Of a stretch of 36,921 nucleotides of DNA, positions 14,847 through 25,140 are shown in pieces. The stretch lies in assembly GCA_947476195.1 (NCBI GenBank), contig CANJPT010000037.1, forward strand, positions 1 through 36,921, given 5' to 3'. This DNA is from Lewinellaceae bacterium. GTDB taxonomy: Bacteria > Bacteroidota > Bacteroidia > Chitinophagales > Saprospiraceae. Both the position numbers and the translations under genes were made by a program. Each line of letters opens with the position of its first letter. Within the stretch, counting starts at the first letter, position 1. The notes below the pieces were generated by a model. It had not been told where the DNA came from. It made no database searches and saw only the letters and a list, made by a program, of their open reading frames with translations.

Positions 14847-16703
14847 ATGGCAAAAGGAACGAAGTCACCGAAGGAACCAGTTCAAGCGTCTTTTTCAAGA
14901 AAAAAAACAACACAAAAAGACCAAAAGCAAGAGGCTTCCAATTGGATGTCCGGTAAGCAAGTGCTGTTGCTGGCCCTCCTGGTGTTGGTACTGACCAGCA
15001 TAGCCTTGTCACCCTTATTGAAAAATGGATACACCAATTGGGACGACCTCATATATGTCACCAAAAACCCCTTACTCAAAAACACCTCCTGGGATGGAAT
15101 AAAGGCGATTTTTAGCACGCCTGTGAGTTCAAACTACCATCCGATTACGATATTGAGTTTGGCGATCAATTACCAGATGTCAGGGTTGAATCCGTTTTCT
15201 TATTTGATGACGAATTTACTGTTTCACCTCTGCAACACCCTGCTTGTTTTCTTTTTCATATACCGTCTTTCTGGCAAACAAACAATCACAGCCTTGTTTG
15301 TTAGCTTGCTTTTTGGTATTCATCCTATGCACGTTGAATCCGTAGCATGGGTATCGGAGCGAAAAGATGTATTGTATGTTTTTTTCCTATTGTTGGGGTT
15401 CATGGCTTATTTGAATTATCGCAAGCATCCTACTTTTATCAAATTTCTGGGTGTTTTTTGTCTTTTTGTCTTGTCGTTGCTGTCTAAGCCTGCAGCGGTT
15501 GTTTTTCCGGTATTGCTGTTGCTCATTGATTATTACCGCGAAAATCAAACATCCATGAAAAGGCTTATTTTTGAAAAGACGCCTTTTTTCTTAGCATCTT
15601 TGGTAATTGGAGTAGTCACTTTCAAGATTCAATCGGTCAGTGCTATTTCGATGGAAAGGTTCAGTTTTATGAACCGGATACTGTTTGGTATGTATAGCTA
15701 TGTTGTATATATACTGAAATTATTTGTGCCTATTGGGCTATCGGCACTTCATCCATTTCCGAAAACAGATTCTTTAAATTATTGCTATTATTTGGCCCCG
15801 ATGGCCGTTTTAGCCATTTTGCTTCTGACCTATTATGGCAGGAAAAACCGGGTCCTCGTTTTTGGCCTTGGTTTTTATACGGTTTCAATTTTTCTGATGC
15901 TGCAATTTATTGCAGTGGGCAATGCGATCATTGCTGAAAGGTACACGTACCTTTCTTATATTGGTTTGTTGTTTGTGCTTGGAACCCATTACGATAATGT
16001 TGCAAATAACAACCGTTTTTTCCCTGGCGGGAAAAGTACTTTGCATGTTCTTTTTATCGGAGTTGTATTGCTGTTTATGATGCTAACGTACCAGCGTACT
16101 AAAGTATGGAACAATTCAGAAACATTGTGGACAGACGTACTTCAAAAATATCCAGACAGCTACCGTGCAAACAGTGCTCTGGGTGGTTACTACGTAGATA
16201 ATGCACAATATGAGCTTGCGTTGAATCCTTTGAGCAGGTCCCTGGAAATCAACCCCAATTTTTTAAATTCGTTGAAGTTGCGGGGGGTAACCTACAACTA
16301 CTTGAAGCAATATGCTTTGGCACTTGTTGACCTGGAAAAATGCATTACTATAGAGCCCAACAATTCAGAAACCTGTGTTAATACCAGTATTGCTTTAGAT
16401 AAGCTTGACAGGCCCATGGAGGCATTGACCTATTTGGATCAAGCCATTAAACTCGATCCGCGCAATACCATAGCCCTTTTGAACAGGGGATCGTTGTACT
16501 TCAATAAATTGAAGGATTATCAAAGGGCCTTGATTGACTTTAACCGAGCTATTGAAGTGGATGTAAATTATGGCATAGCCTATAAAAACTTGGCCAATTG
16601 TTACCTGGTTTTAGGAGACAAAGCCAAAGCACTGGAAAATGCCAATAAAGCGCTCCAATTAGGATACAAAGTGCCGGAGAGTTTTTTAGATAAATTGAAG
16701 TAG
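14847..16703 (+). CDS. TMTC-like membrane glycosyltransferase with TPR repeats
   Basis: A 618-residue polytopic protein. A basic cytosolic N-terminus of ~33 residues precedes the first helix (about 38-58). The first loop has the NWDD acidic motif (near residue 66) expected of GT-C glycosyltransferases. HPMHVESVAWVSERKDVL and LLSKPAAV are the conserved blocks of bacterial and eukaryotic TMTC/PMT-like O-mannosyltransferases. About ten membrane helices run to near residue 415, followed by about four TPR units (about 430-610), including ALGGYYVDNAQYELALNPL and ALLNRGSLYFNKLKDYQRAL. It probably transfers a lipid-linked sugar to exported proteins, with the TPRs binding substrate. Substrate and sugar are unknown. 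Codon choice appears more AT-rich than its neighbours by eye. An aldo/keto reductase gene follows after 18 bases. Confidence 0.75.
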   Translation: MAKGTKSPKEPVQASFSRKKTTQKDQKQEASNWMSGKQVLLLALLVLVLTSIALSPLLKNGYTNWDDLIYVTKNPLLKNTSWDGIKAIFSTPVSSNYHPITILSLAINYQMSGLNPFSYLMTNLLFHLCNTLLVFFFIYRLSGKQTITALFVSLLFGIHPMHVESVAWVSERKDVLYVFFLLLGFMAYLNYRKHPTFIKFLGVFCLFVLSLLSKPAAVVFPVLLLLIDYYRENQTSMKRLIFEKTPFFLASLVIGVVTFKIQSVSAISMERFSFMNRILFGMYSYVVYILKLFVPIGLSALHPFPKTDSLNYCYYLAPMAVLAILLLTYYGRKNRVLVFGLGFYTVSIFLMLQFIAVGNAIIAERYTYLSYIGLLFVLGTHYDNVANNNRFFPGGKSTLHVLFIGVVLLFMMLTYQRTKVWNNSETLWTDVLQKYPDSYRANSALGGYYVDNAQYELALNPLSRSLEINPNFLNSLKLRGVTYNYLKQYALALVDLEKCITIEPNNSETCVNTSIALDKLDRPMEALTYLDQAIKLDPRNTIALLNRGSLYFNKLKDYQRALIDFNRAIEVDVNYGIAYKNLANCYLVLGDKAKALENANKALQLGYKVPESFLDKLK

Positions 16704-18289
<1,586 letters not shown>

Positions 18290-18297
<8 letters not shown>

Positions 18298-19405
18298 GTG
18301 GAGCTGCGAAGGAGCGTTCATGAATTTCGACGGTCCTGTTTTTCAAGGGCGTTCCGTGCCGGTCTGAAAATACGGCCTTTATTTCGGCCATGACAGCCAA
18401 GGCAATTTCTTCCGCAGTTTCTGCTCCGATATCCAATCCAACCGGGCCGTAGAGTTTACACCGCATTGATGCATTTATGTTCAGCCCCTTTGCATATAAT
18501 TCGTCCAGCATCTTTTCCTGCTTTTTCTTCGGACCAAGTAAGCCGATGTACCTACAGGCACTTCCGATCAATTGTTCCAGGGCTGCCACATCATAATTGT
18601 AATTATGGGTCATTAGAACCACAGCTGTCTGGCTGTCTATTGTAATGGAAGTCCATAGATTGGCTGCTTTGGCCAAACAGATTTGATTGGCTTTTGAAAA
18701 GCGCTGCAAGGTGGCGTATGCCGGTCTCCCATCGACCACAGTAATATGCCAACCCAATAAAAAAGCCATTTCCATCAATGGCTGTGCATCATTGCCTGCA
18801 CCAACGATCACCAGGTGAATGGATGGCGGAATAAATTGGTATAAGATCGATCGGTCAGGGTGGGGGATTGTGATGGTTTCCTTTTGTTGCAAGACAAACG
18901 CAAGCTCTTTTGTAATGTACTCGTCCAGTATCATCGGAGATTCATCTTCCTGCACGACCAGGCAGGTTCCGGTTTGCGCAGCGTTTTTGTCTGGATTGAA
19001 GACTGTGACCAATGCCGCTTCTTTTCTATCCAGGGCCACTTTTTTCAACAATTGGATGGGGTTATTCGCATCCTTTTGCAGGATTGGTTCGATCAAAATA
19101 TACACGATACCATTGCAGCCCAACTGGATGCCAAGACTTTGATCTTCCTCATGGATCGTATCGTATATCAATAGTTTATTTTGCCCCAGCTGCATGGAGC
19201 GCTGTGCCTTGCGCAAAGCATCTCCTTCCAGACATCCGCCACTGATCGCCCCCGTTATTTCGCCCGCTTCAGTGATCAACATCCTTGCCCCGGGCCTGCG
19301 GTACGAAGAACCTTCTACCTGTACCACGGTCGCCAAAGCGGTTTGCTTATTTTGTGATACCGCTTTATCGTAGGCAATAATAATATCCTTGAGTTCTTTC
19401 ATCAC
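18290..19405 (-). CDS. XdhC/CoxI family cofactor insertion protein
   Basis: A 371-residue cytosolic chaperone that binds and sulfurates or inserts the molybdenum cofactor into xanthine-dehydrogenase-family enzymes. The N-terminal XdhC/CoxI domain shows ATVVQVEGSSYRRPGARMLI and ISGGCLEGDALR (C58 region). The C-terminal Rossmann domain begins LVIVGAGNDAQPLMEMA (about 190-206), and MTHNYNYDVAALEQ and GLLGPKKKQEKML follow. It overlaps the upstream molybdopterin subunit by ATGA (4 bases) and the downstream nucleotidyltransferase by 8 bases, evidence of translational coupling. Its position makes the oxidase encoded here the likely client. Confidence 0.92.
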
Positions 19406-21561
19406 ACGGAGGTCAGATCAAAAGGTAGGTTTCTAATCCGCTTTCCGGTCAGATCAAAAATGGCATTGGTCAGTGCAGGCGCAAACGGCGGTAGTCCCGG
19501 CTCTCCTACACCGCCTGCATCGGCTTCATTTTCCATGACATGTATCTCCACCAGTGGCGCATCCGTGATGCGAGGCATGTGATAGGTATAGAAATTATTG
19601 GCCTCTGCCAGACCGTCTTTGAAGGTAACCTCATGAATGGTGGCAGCACCCAGCGCCATGATGACACTGCCTTCTACCTGTGCTCGAATGGTATCCGGAT
19701 TCACATACCAGCCACAATCCATCACGGCCCATACTTGGTCGATCTGCACTTTATTTTCGGCATTTCTGGACACTTTCACCACGTATCCGGCGTAAGAGCC
19801 AAAACATTCCGTGATGGCGGTGCCATATCCTTCGTTTTTCTTTCTGCTTTTCCAACCAGAAACAGCTTCCAGTTTGTTGATCAGTTGTTGCAGCCGTTCT
19901 TCCTGTAAATGAACCCTTCTGAATTCGAGCGGATCCTTTCCAGCAGCAAGCGCCAATTCGTCCAGGAAACTTTCAAACGCAAATCCGTTGGTAGAGGCAT
20001 ACACGGATCTCCACCACATAATCGGGATGGGCGTTTCAAACGGGACATCCGCGAAACTGACGTTTTTGAGGTGTGCAAAATAGGACTCCAAAAACCCTTC
20101 TGTGGCACTGCTGTTGGCCTCTCCTCTTTTGTCATCCGAAAAATGGTCAATATTTTGTCCGGCCATCCGAACCTTAAATGCACTGATCTCGCCATTGGCG
20201 ACCATGCCTTCACAACGGTAGGAAACCCCTGGTCGGAAAGGCCCCTGGTTCAGGTCATCTTCCCGGGTCCAGACCACTTGTACCGGTCCGCCTATTTGTT
20301 TGGAGATCAAGGTCGCCTCATAGGGATAATCCATAAAGGCTTTTCTGCCGAAGCCACCACCCAAAAAGGTCATGTTGACGATCACATTTTCTCTTTTCAG
20401 GCCCATTTCTTCGCTGAGATAATCCTGCACCCAGTCCGGGCCCTGAATTGGCCCCCAAATCTCCAGTTTATCGCCCTGATAATGGGCGATACAATTGAGC
20501 GGCTCCATGCAGGCATGCGCCTGATACGGGGTCTGATACAGGGCATCGATTTTTTGACCGCCTTGCTTCAAAATCGGGTCCGGATCACCCGTCTTGCGGA
20601 AAGATATCCCTTCCCTGGTTTCCAGGATTTCCTTATGCTGTCTGAATATATCCTCGGAATTTACATGCTCAAATCCGCTGTCGTCCCACTCCACTTTTAA
20701 GGCTTTTCTGCCTTGAAATGCTGCCCAGGTTGAATTGGCTACGACCGCTATTCCTTCACGATCGGTGTTAAAAACCTTCATTTTTACCAAAAAAACGTCC
20801 TTAACGCCCGGAACTTTGCGTGCAGCCGTATCATCGAAACTTTTGACCTTTCCGCGGAGCCGTGGATTGCGTTCCACCGAAGCATACAACATACCAGGAA
20901 TCCTTTTGTCCAGGCCGAAGATGGCCGCACCGTTGGTTTTTAGCGGAGTATCCTGCCTTTTCAGCGGTTTGCCGATCAGTTGATACGCCGAACGGGGTTT
21001 GAGGGTAATATTTTCGGGCACCTTAAGTTTGGAGGCTTCCACGACCAACTCCCCGTAATGGAATTTTCGCCCTGTGGGACGGTGGATAATATGCCCCGCC
21101 TCGGCATAACAGTCCGTTTTTGAAACACCCCATTTTGTGCTGGCCGCTTCGGTCAACATTTCCCGGGCCGTAGCGCCGAGCTTCAGTAAATTCTTGTACG
21201 AGCTACGCACCGTCGAGCTGCCTCCGGTAATCTGACTACCATATTTTCGATTGTCGCCCGGGGCAAAAAGAATATTTACCTCCTTTAAGACCACGGCTAA
21301 TTCTTCCGCCACAATTTGTGGAATGGCCTGAAAAGCACCTTGTCCCATTTCGGCTCTATGGCTGAAGATCGTGACCTTGCCGGAGGTATTGATACTGATC
21401 CACGCATTCAGTTCTATCTCTGTTTCGGCAGCTTCTGCTGAAGCGTTTAATATTTGGGCTGCGTCGGCGCTGAGTGGGAAATAATAGCCCAGACAAAGTG
21501 CCGTTCCGCTCAAACTGGATAATTGTAGGAACTTCCTTCTGGATAATGAATTGGTAGGCAT
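19402..21561 (-). CDS. Molybdopterin-binding aldehyde/isoquinoline oxidoreductase large subunit
   Basis: A 719-residue subunit of the xanthine-oxidase family, closest to IorB-type (isoquinoline 1-oxidoreductase beta) enzymes. A Tat signal is present (SRRKFLQLSSLSGTALCLGY), so the folded enzyme is exported to the periplasm. Visible motifs: GEMGQG-like AEMGQGAFQAIPQIVAEEL, the GGSSTVRSSY block, TFLGGGFGRKAF, and near the end GGVGEPGLPPFAPALTNAIF, whose glutamate is the expected active-site base. IorB-type proteins have the two ancestral halves fused with a long N-terminus, and the length fits. It is flanked by a cytochrome c gene 101 bases upstream and by xdhC with a 4-base overlap. The substrate cannot be assigned: aldehydes and N-heterocycles are both possible. 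Confidence 0.9.
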   Translation of the reverse strand: MPTNSLSRRKFLQLSSLSGTALCLGYYFPLSADAAQILNASAEAAETEIELNAWISINTSGKVTIFSHRAEMGQGAFQAIPQIVAEELAVVLKEVNILFAPGDNRKYGSQITGGSSTVRSSYKNLLKLGATAREMLTEAASTKWGVSKTDCYAEAGHIIHRPTGRKFHYGELVVEASKLKVPENITLKPRSAYQLIGKPLKRQDTPLKTNGAAIFGLDKRIPGMLYASVERNPRLRGKVKSFDDTAARKVPGVKDVFLVKMKVFNTDREGIAVVANSTWAAFQGRKALKVEWDDSGFEHVNSEDIFRQHKEILETREGISFRKTGDPDPILKQGGQKIDALYQTPYQAHACMEPLNCIAHYQGDKLEIWGPIQGPDWVQDYLSEEMGLKRENVIVNMTFLGGGFGRKAFMDYPYEATLISKQIGGPVQVVWTREDDLNQGPFRPGVSYRCEGMVANGEISAFKVRMAGQNIDHFSDDKRGEANSSATEGFLESYFAHLKNVSFADVPFETPIPIMWWRSVYASTNGFAFESFLDELALAAGKDPLEFRRVHLQEERLQQLINKLEAVSGWKSRKKNEGYGTAITECFGSYAGYVVKVSRNAENKVQIDQVWAVMDCGWYVNPDTIRAQVEGSVIMALGAATIHEVTFKDGLAEANNFYTYHMPRITDAPLVEIHVMENEADAGGVGEPGLPPFAPALTNAIFDLTGKRIRNLPFDLTSV

Positions 21562-21662
21562 AACAGGTGTTTAAAAGCGTTCGAGATTTCAATCCTAAAT
21601 CTAAAATCCAATCGTAAATCGTATATCATGCAATCGGATATCGCAAATCATATGAAATGCCG
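21562..21662. repeat. ATCGTAAATCGTATATC-type short repeats
   Basis: The spacer inside the oxidase operon contains AATCGTAAATCGTATATC, then CAATCGGATATCGCAAATC. These are degenerate copies of the same ~10-bp word (ATCGTATATC) that makes up the inner arms of the dispersed elements at 5433 and 27059. Confidence 0.5.
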
Positions 21663-22313
21663 CTATTTTTCAGCCGGTGCATAAGCTCCCTTTTTGATCC
21701 ATTTGACCCAGGCTTTTGCAAATTCCTCCTGACTCAAGGGGGGCGGTGTGCGTCCTTCTCCGGGATTCCAGGAAGCGATCACCAGCGCATCTGCCGCATG
21801 CGCGAGCAACTGTTCTCTGCTCTTGTGTCCATTTTGGGCAGGGTGGATCAATTGTTTGGCCAACTGATGGGGTGTTCTCCCCTGAAAAACCATTTTCATA
21901 TCGGCGGGTGGCATGTGCCAGTTTGGATTCCCGGGAGGCATGTGCAGTCCGGGCGTATTGGCTGCCTGGTGGCAGTTGGCGCATTTCATGGCATAAAGGC
22001 CTCTTCCATCCTTGCCTCTTTGGGGTTGCATGGCGTGTAAATGACTGTCTTCTCCCTGAAGCGGAACATCGCCGGAAGGGTGGCAATTCATGCACCGGGG
22101 ACTCATCAGCACCTGATACACCTGCATAAAGGCTTTCACGGATTCAATGCTGTCTTTTCTGGGTTTTTCCAGAGATGATGTATCCAGTCCGGAAGGCTCC
22201 TTCGTGCTGCTCATCGCTGCCATTAGGGCAATGACGGCAAAAATGAATGCGGGGAAAGTGACCGTTTTGTTGGGTAAAAAGTGACGGAGCTTAATGGTTA
22301 AAAGTTGCTGCAT
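21663..22313 (-). CDS. Cytochrome c, two CxxCH sites
   Basis: A 216-residue exported protein with two haem-binding motifs, CMNCH and CANCH. An N-terminal hydrophobic segment (FPAFIFAVIALMAAM) serves as signal or anchor. The frame is open further upstream (to 22469) but that part lies inside the 2Fe-2S gene. I chose ATG 22313 because it gives a proper signal peptide; ATG 22370 is a possible alternative overlapping the upstream stop. Sandwiched between the 2Fe-2S and molybdopterin subunits, it is the probable electron acceptor that links the periplasmic oxidase to the respiratory chain. The second methionine ligands are plausibly in the MPPGNPNWHMPPADMKM stretch. Confidence 0.85.
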   Translation of the reverse strand: MQQLLTIKLRHFLPNKTVTFPAFIFAVIALMAAMSSTKEPSGLDTSSLEKPRKDSIESVKAFMQVYQVLMSPRCMNCHPSGDVPLQGEDSHLHAMQPQRGKDGRGLYAMKCANCHQAANTPGLHMPPGNPNWHMPPADMKMVFQGRTPHQLAKQLIHPAQNGHKSREQLLAHAADALVIASWNPGEGRTPPPLSQEEFAKAWVKWIKKGAYAPAEK

Positions 22314-22359
22314 AGTCTGATTTAATTTTTGGCGAAGGAGGGTGGGGGGATGCGAGTCC

Positions 22360-22824
22360 TTACTTTCCATTTTTTTGTAGCTCAGCGGCATGGTGGATCG
22401 CTTTTCGGATCCGGGAATAGGTTCCGCAGCGACAAATATTGCCAGCCATGGCCTGATCAATATCCTCATCAGTAGGATTTGGGTTTTCGCGCAGCAGCAC
22501 TGCCGCCGACATCAATTGTCCGGAATGACAATATCCACATTGCGGGACATCCAATTCCTGCCAGGCTAGCTGCAAGGGATGGTCGTTTCCTGCCGACAAG
22601 CCTTCAATGGTGATTACTTGTTGTCCAACAGCACGACTCACCGGGGTCACACAGGAAAATACCGCCTCCCCGTTCAGATGAACCATACAGGCGCCGCACT
22701 GTGCTGCACCGCAACCATATTTCGTTCCTGTAAGACCAATTACATCCCGTATTGCCCATAATAAGGGCATATTTGGATCTACGTCCAGTTGATAGGTCTT
22801 TTTATTTACGCTTAAAGTGATCAT
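22360..22824 (-). CDS. (2Fe-2S)-binding oxidoreductase small subunit (IorA-like)
   Basis: A 154-residue electron-transfer subunit with the two [2Fe-2S] clusters of the xanthine oxidase family. The plant-ferredoxin type cluster is [17 protein letters not shown] with C in FSCVTP. The helical-domain cluster is [13 protein letters not shown] and [15 protein letters not shown]. The frame extends to 22896, but ATG 22824 begins the domain exactly ([17 protein letters not shown]) and is preferred. It is the first gene of the oxidase operon and has no Tat signal, so it would be co-exported with the Tat-tagged large subunit, as known for this enzyme group. Divergent from the cyclophilin gene. Confidence 0.93.
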   Translation of the reverse strand: MITLSVNKKTYQLDVDPNMPLLWAIRDVIGLTGTKYGCGAAQCGACMVHLNGEAVFSCVTPVSRAVGQQVITIEGLSAGNDHPLQLAWQELDVPQCGYCHSGQLMSAAVLLRENPNPTDEDIDQAMAGNICRCGTYSRIRKAIHHAAELQKNGK

Positions 22825-22993
22825 GGGTTGGAATGATGTGTTGTGATGTTTTTTTGGCATCTGGATTTGAAGCGGAAAATTACAGGTTCTCCGCAATAAG
22901 TGGCATTTTAGAAACCTTTTATCTGGGTTCTTTTCAAACCCAAGAGAATACGCTCTTCTCCATCTTCCATCCTAACAATCCTTCCAAAAAGTC

Positions 22994-23001
22994 TACTTTT
23001 G
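22994..23001 (+). promoter_or_regulatory. -7 box of the HEAT/cyclophilin gene
   Basis: TACTTTTG matches TAnnTTTG and lies 23 bases before ATG 23025. This rules out the much earlier in-frame ATG at 22833. Confidence 0.5.
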
Positions 23002-23024
23002 CGCCGCTAAGCGACCAAACGCCC

Positions 23025-25124
23025 ATGCTTCTTCCCATGCGATACAGGATTTTTACCGCTTGCTACTTGCCGCTTGCTACTTGCTACCTGCTACTTGCCA
23101 CCTGCTGCGTGCTACTCACAACAGCCTGTCAGCCGCCCGAATTCAATCAAAAAAAGGAGGTTGAACTCGGCAAGGTCAACCTCGATCTGCGCAATAAAAA
23201 GGTGCAACTCCTTTACAACCTGCGCGATAAACGCAACACCGATAGCCTGTTGCTTTTCCTGAACGACCGCGACGTAACCCTGCGTTACCTCGCCGCGCTT
23301 TCTTTCGCCTCTGTGCGCGATACCAATGCCATCGCTGGCCTCGCTGCCTTGTTGAAGGATCCAGTGGAAGATGTACGCATCGCAGCCGCTTTTTCGATGG
23401 GACAGATCGCTTCGCCCAAATGCGAGCGTCCGCTGATCGAGGCGTTCTTTTCCAAAGATTCCCTTTCTCAACACCAGCAGTTCAACGCAGTAGTGCTGGA
23501 GGCCGTGGGCAAATGCGGCTCACGAAGTAGTCTCCGCCAAATTGCAGCCGTTACCACCTATCAGCCCTCAGACACCCTCCTGCTTCAGGGACAATGCCGT
23601 GCCATCCTGCGTTTTGCCATGCGCGATTCCGCGATTATTGAAAGTTCCGCTACGGCGCGCATGGTAGAATATGTGGGCAACGAAAAGATCCCCATTCCAG
23701 CTCGCCTGGTAGCGGCGTATTATCTCGCCCGGGCCAAAGGCATAAGCCTCGACAGTGCACAAGCGGTTACCATCAGCCTGGGTTTTGTACGGGCATTCAA
23801 TGCCCCCGAGGTGCGGGCGCAACTTGCCCTCGCCTTGAGCAGATCGACGAGCAGCCCAGCTTTTGCAATCCTTTCAAAAGTGATCAAAACAGAGCAGGAT
23901 TGGCGTGTAAAATGCGACATTATAAAGGCTTTAGGCAAATTCAACTATGACACAGCACGTGTGTTGGTAGCCGAAAAACTGTACGATCCTAACCCCCATG
24001 TGGGCAATGCTGCCGCTGAATTTTTCCTGGAAAGCGGTCGACCTCAGGATGGGGAATGGTATTGGCGAATGGCACGGGACAATCCTGCCTGGCCCATGCC
24101 CATGCAGATCACGCTGTATCATGCTGCGAACAAAAATCTCTCTTACAGAACAGATTCTACTGCTAAGTCAGATGTAAACTGGCGATTAAAACAGATCTTC
24201 CAACAATCAAAAAGTCCTTACGAACGGGCAGCATGCCTCAGCGGCCTGGCTGAACATGGCTGGAATTACAGCTGGATCCACCAATACGGGTTCAATGATC
24301 CGACCTCGGCAGTGAAGGTTGGCGCAATGGAAGCCCTGGTTTCGATCATGTTACGCCCGGATTTTTGGTCACATTTTGGAGAGGGTGGGAAAGGCGTTCG
24401 CCGGACGCTTTATAATTATACCCGGGAAGTAGTGGCCAATGGTGATCCAGGTATGATTGGCGCGATAGCGCCGGCTTTTTCAAGCAAAAACCCTCTAAAT
24501 TTTAGGGAAATCCGCGATTCCACCCGGCTCGAAGACTTCCGTACAGCATTCGGAAAACTCAAAATGCCCCGTGATTACGAAGGTATTGCAGCACTTGAAA
24601 AGACGATCGCATACCTCGAAAATCGTCCGGATCCAGCCATGCCGAAGATCCCTCAAAATCACCCCATCAACTGGGAGCGAATGCAGGTAGTAGGAGATCA
24701 CACAGAGGTGACGATCCAAACAGCAAAGGGATCCATTGTACTGGAACTCTGGCCACAATGGGCACCAGGCTCTGTAGCCAATTTCATTGAGCTGGCTGGT
24801 ACAGGGTTTTACAATGGCAAACTTTTCCACCGCGTGGTCTCAGACCATGTTATTCAAAGTGGTTGCCCGCGGGGCGATGGCACTGGTTCACTTGACTATT
24901 CACTGCGTACTGAGATCGGACTGACCTGGTATGATCAGGCGGGATTGCTGGGTATGGCATCCTCGGGTTTTGATACAGAAGGCACCCAGTTTTTTATCAC
25001 CCATTCGGCACGGGTACATCTGGACGGCCGCTACACGATCTTTGGCCGGGTAAAATCGGGTATGGATGTGGTAGACAATATTCAGCAGGGAGATGTGATG
25101 GAGAAGGTTACGGTGAAATATTGA
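23025..25124 (+). CDS. Lipoprotein with HEAT repeats and C-terminal cyclophilin domain
   Basis: A 699-residue predicted lipoprotein; the lipobox LTTAC places the lipidated cysteine at C35. Residues about 60-540 are alpha-helical HEAT/PBS-type repeats (VTLRYLAALSFASVRDTNAIAGLAALLKD, VEDVRIAAAFSMGQIAS, and further copies). Residues about 560-699 are a cyclophilin peptidyl-prolyl isomerase domain: GSIVLELWPQWAPGSVANF, then FHRVVSDHVIQSGCPRGDGTG with the catalytic arginine after FH, then FFITHSARVHLDGRYTIFGRV. The protein probably assists folding of exported or outer-membrane proteins, with the repeats as a binding arm. The signal peptide is encoded by a 14-bp tandem repeat. ATG 23037 is a possible alternative start. 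The -7 box at 22994 supports the chosen region. Confidence 0.85.
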   Translation: MLLPMRYRIFTACYLPLATCYLLLATCCVLLTTACQPPEFNQKKEVELGKVNLDLRNKKVQLLYNLRDKRNTDSLLLFLNDRDVTLRYLAALSFASVRDTNAIAGLAALLKDPVEDVRIAAAFSMGQIASPKCERPLIEAFFSKDSLSQHQQFNAVVLEAVGKCGSRSSLRQIAAVTTYQPSDTLLLQGQCRAILRFAMRDSAIIESSATARMVEYVGNEKIPIPARLVAAYYLARAKGISLDSAQAVTISLGFVRAFNAPEVRAQLALALSRSTSSPAFAILSKVIKTEQDWRVKCDIIKALGKFNYDTARVLVAEKLYDPNPHVGNAAAEFFLESGRPQDGEWYWRMARDNPAWPMPMQITLYHAANKNLSYRTDSTAKSDVNWRLKQIFQQSKSPYERAACLSGLAEHGWNYSWIHQYGFNDPTSAVKVGAMEALVSIMLRPDFWSHFGEGGKGVRRTLYNYTREVVANGDPGMIGAIAPAFSSKNPLNFREIRDSTRLEDFRTAFGKLKMPRDYEGIAALEKTIAYLENRPDPAMPKIPQNHPINWERMQVVGDHTEVTIQTAKGSIVLELWPQWAPGSVANFIELAGTGFYNGKLFHRVVSDHVIQSGCPRGDGTGSLDYSLRTEIGLTWYDQAGLLGMASSGFDTEGTQFFITHSARVHLDGRYTIFGRVKSGMDVVDNIQQGDVMEKVTVKY
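23058..23113 (+). repeat. 14-bp tandem repeat inside a signal peptide
   Basis: Four contiguous 14-base units are present: GCTTGCTACTTGCC, GCTTGCTACTTGCT, ACCTGCTACTTGCC and ACCTGCTGCGTGCT. Since 14 is not a multiple of three, successive units are read in different frames, yet together they encode the hydrophobic core of the lipoprotein signal. Confidence 0.85.
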
Positions 25125-25140
25125 GTGGTTGGTGATTTGC

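Noticed and set aside
22314-22469. N-terminal extension of the cytochrome c gene
   Set aside because: It lies mostly within the 2Fe-2S gene and precedes a proper signal segment that begins at 22313.
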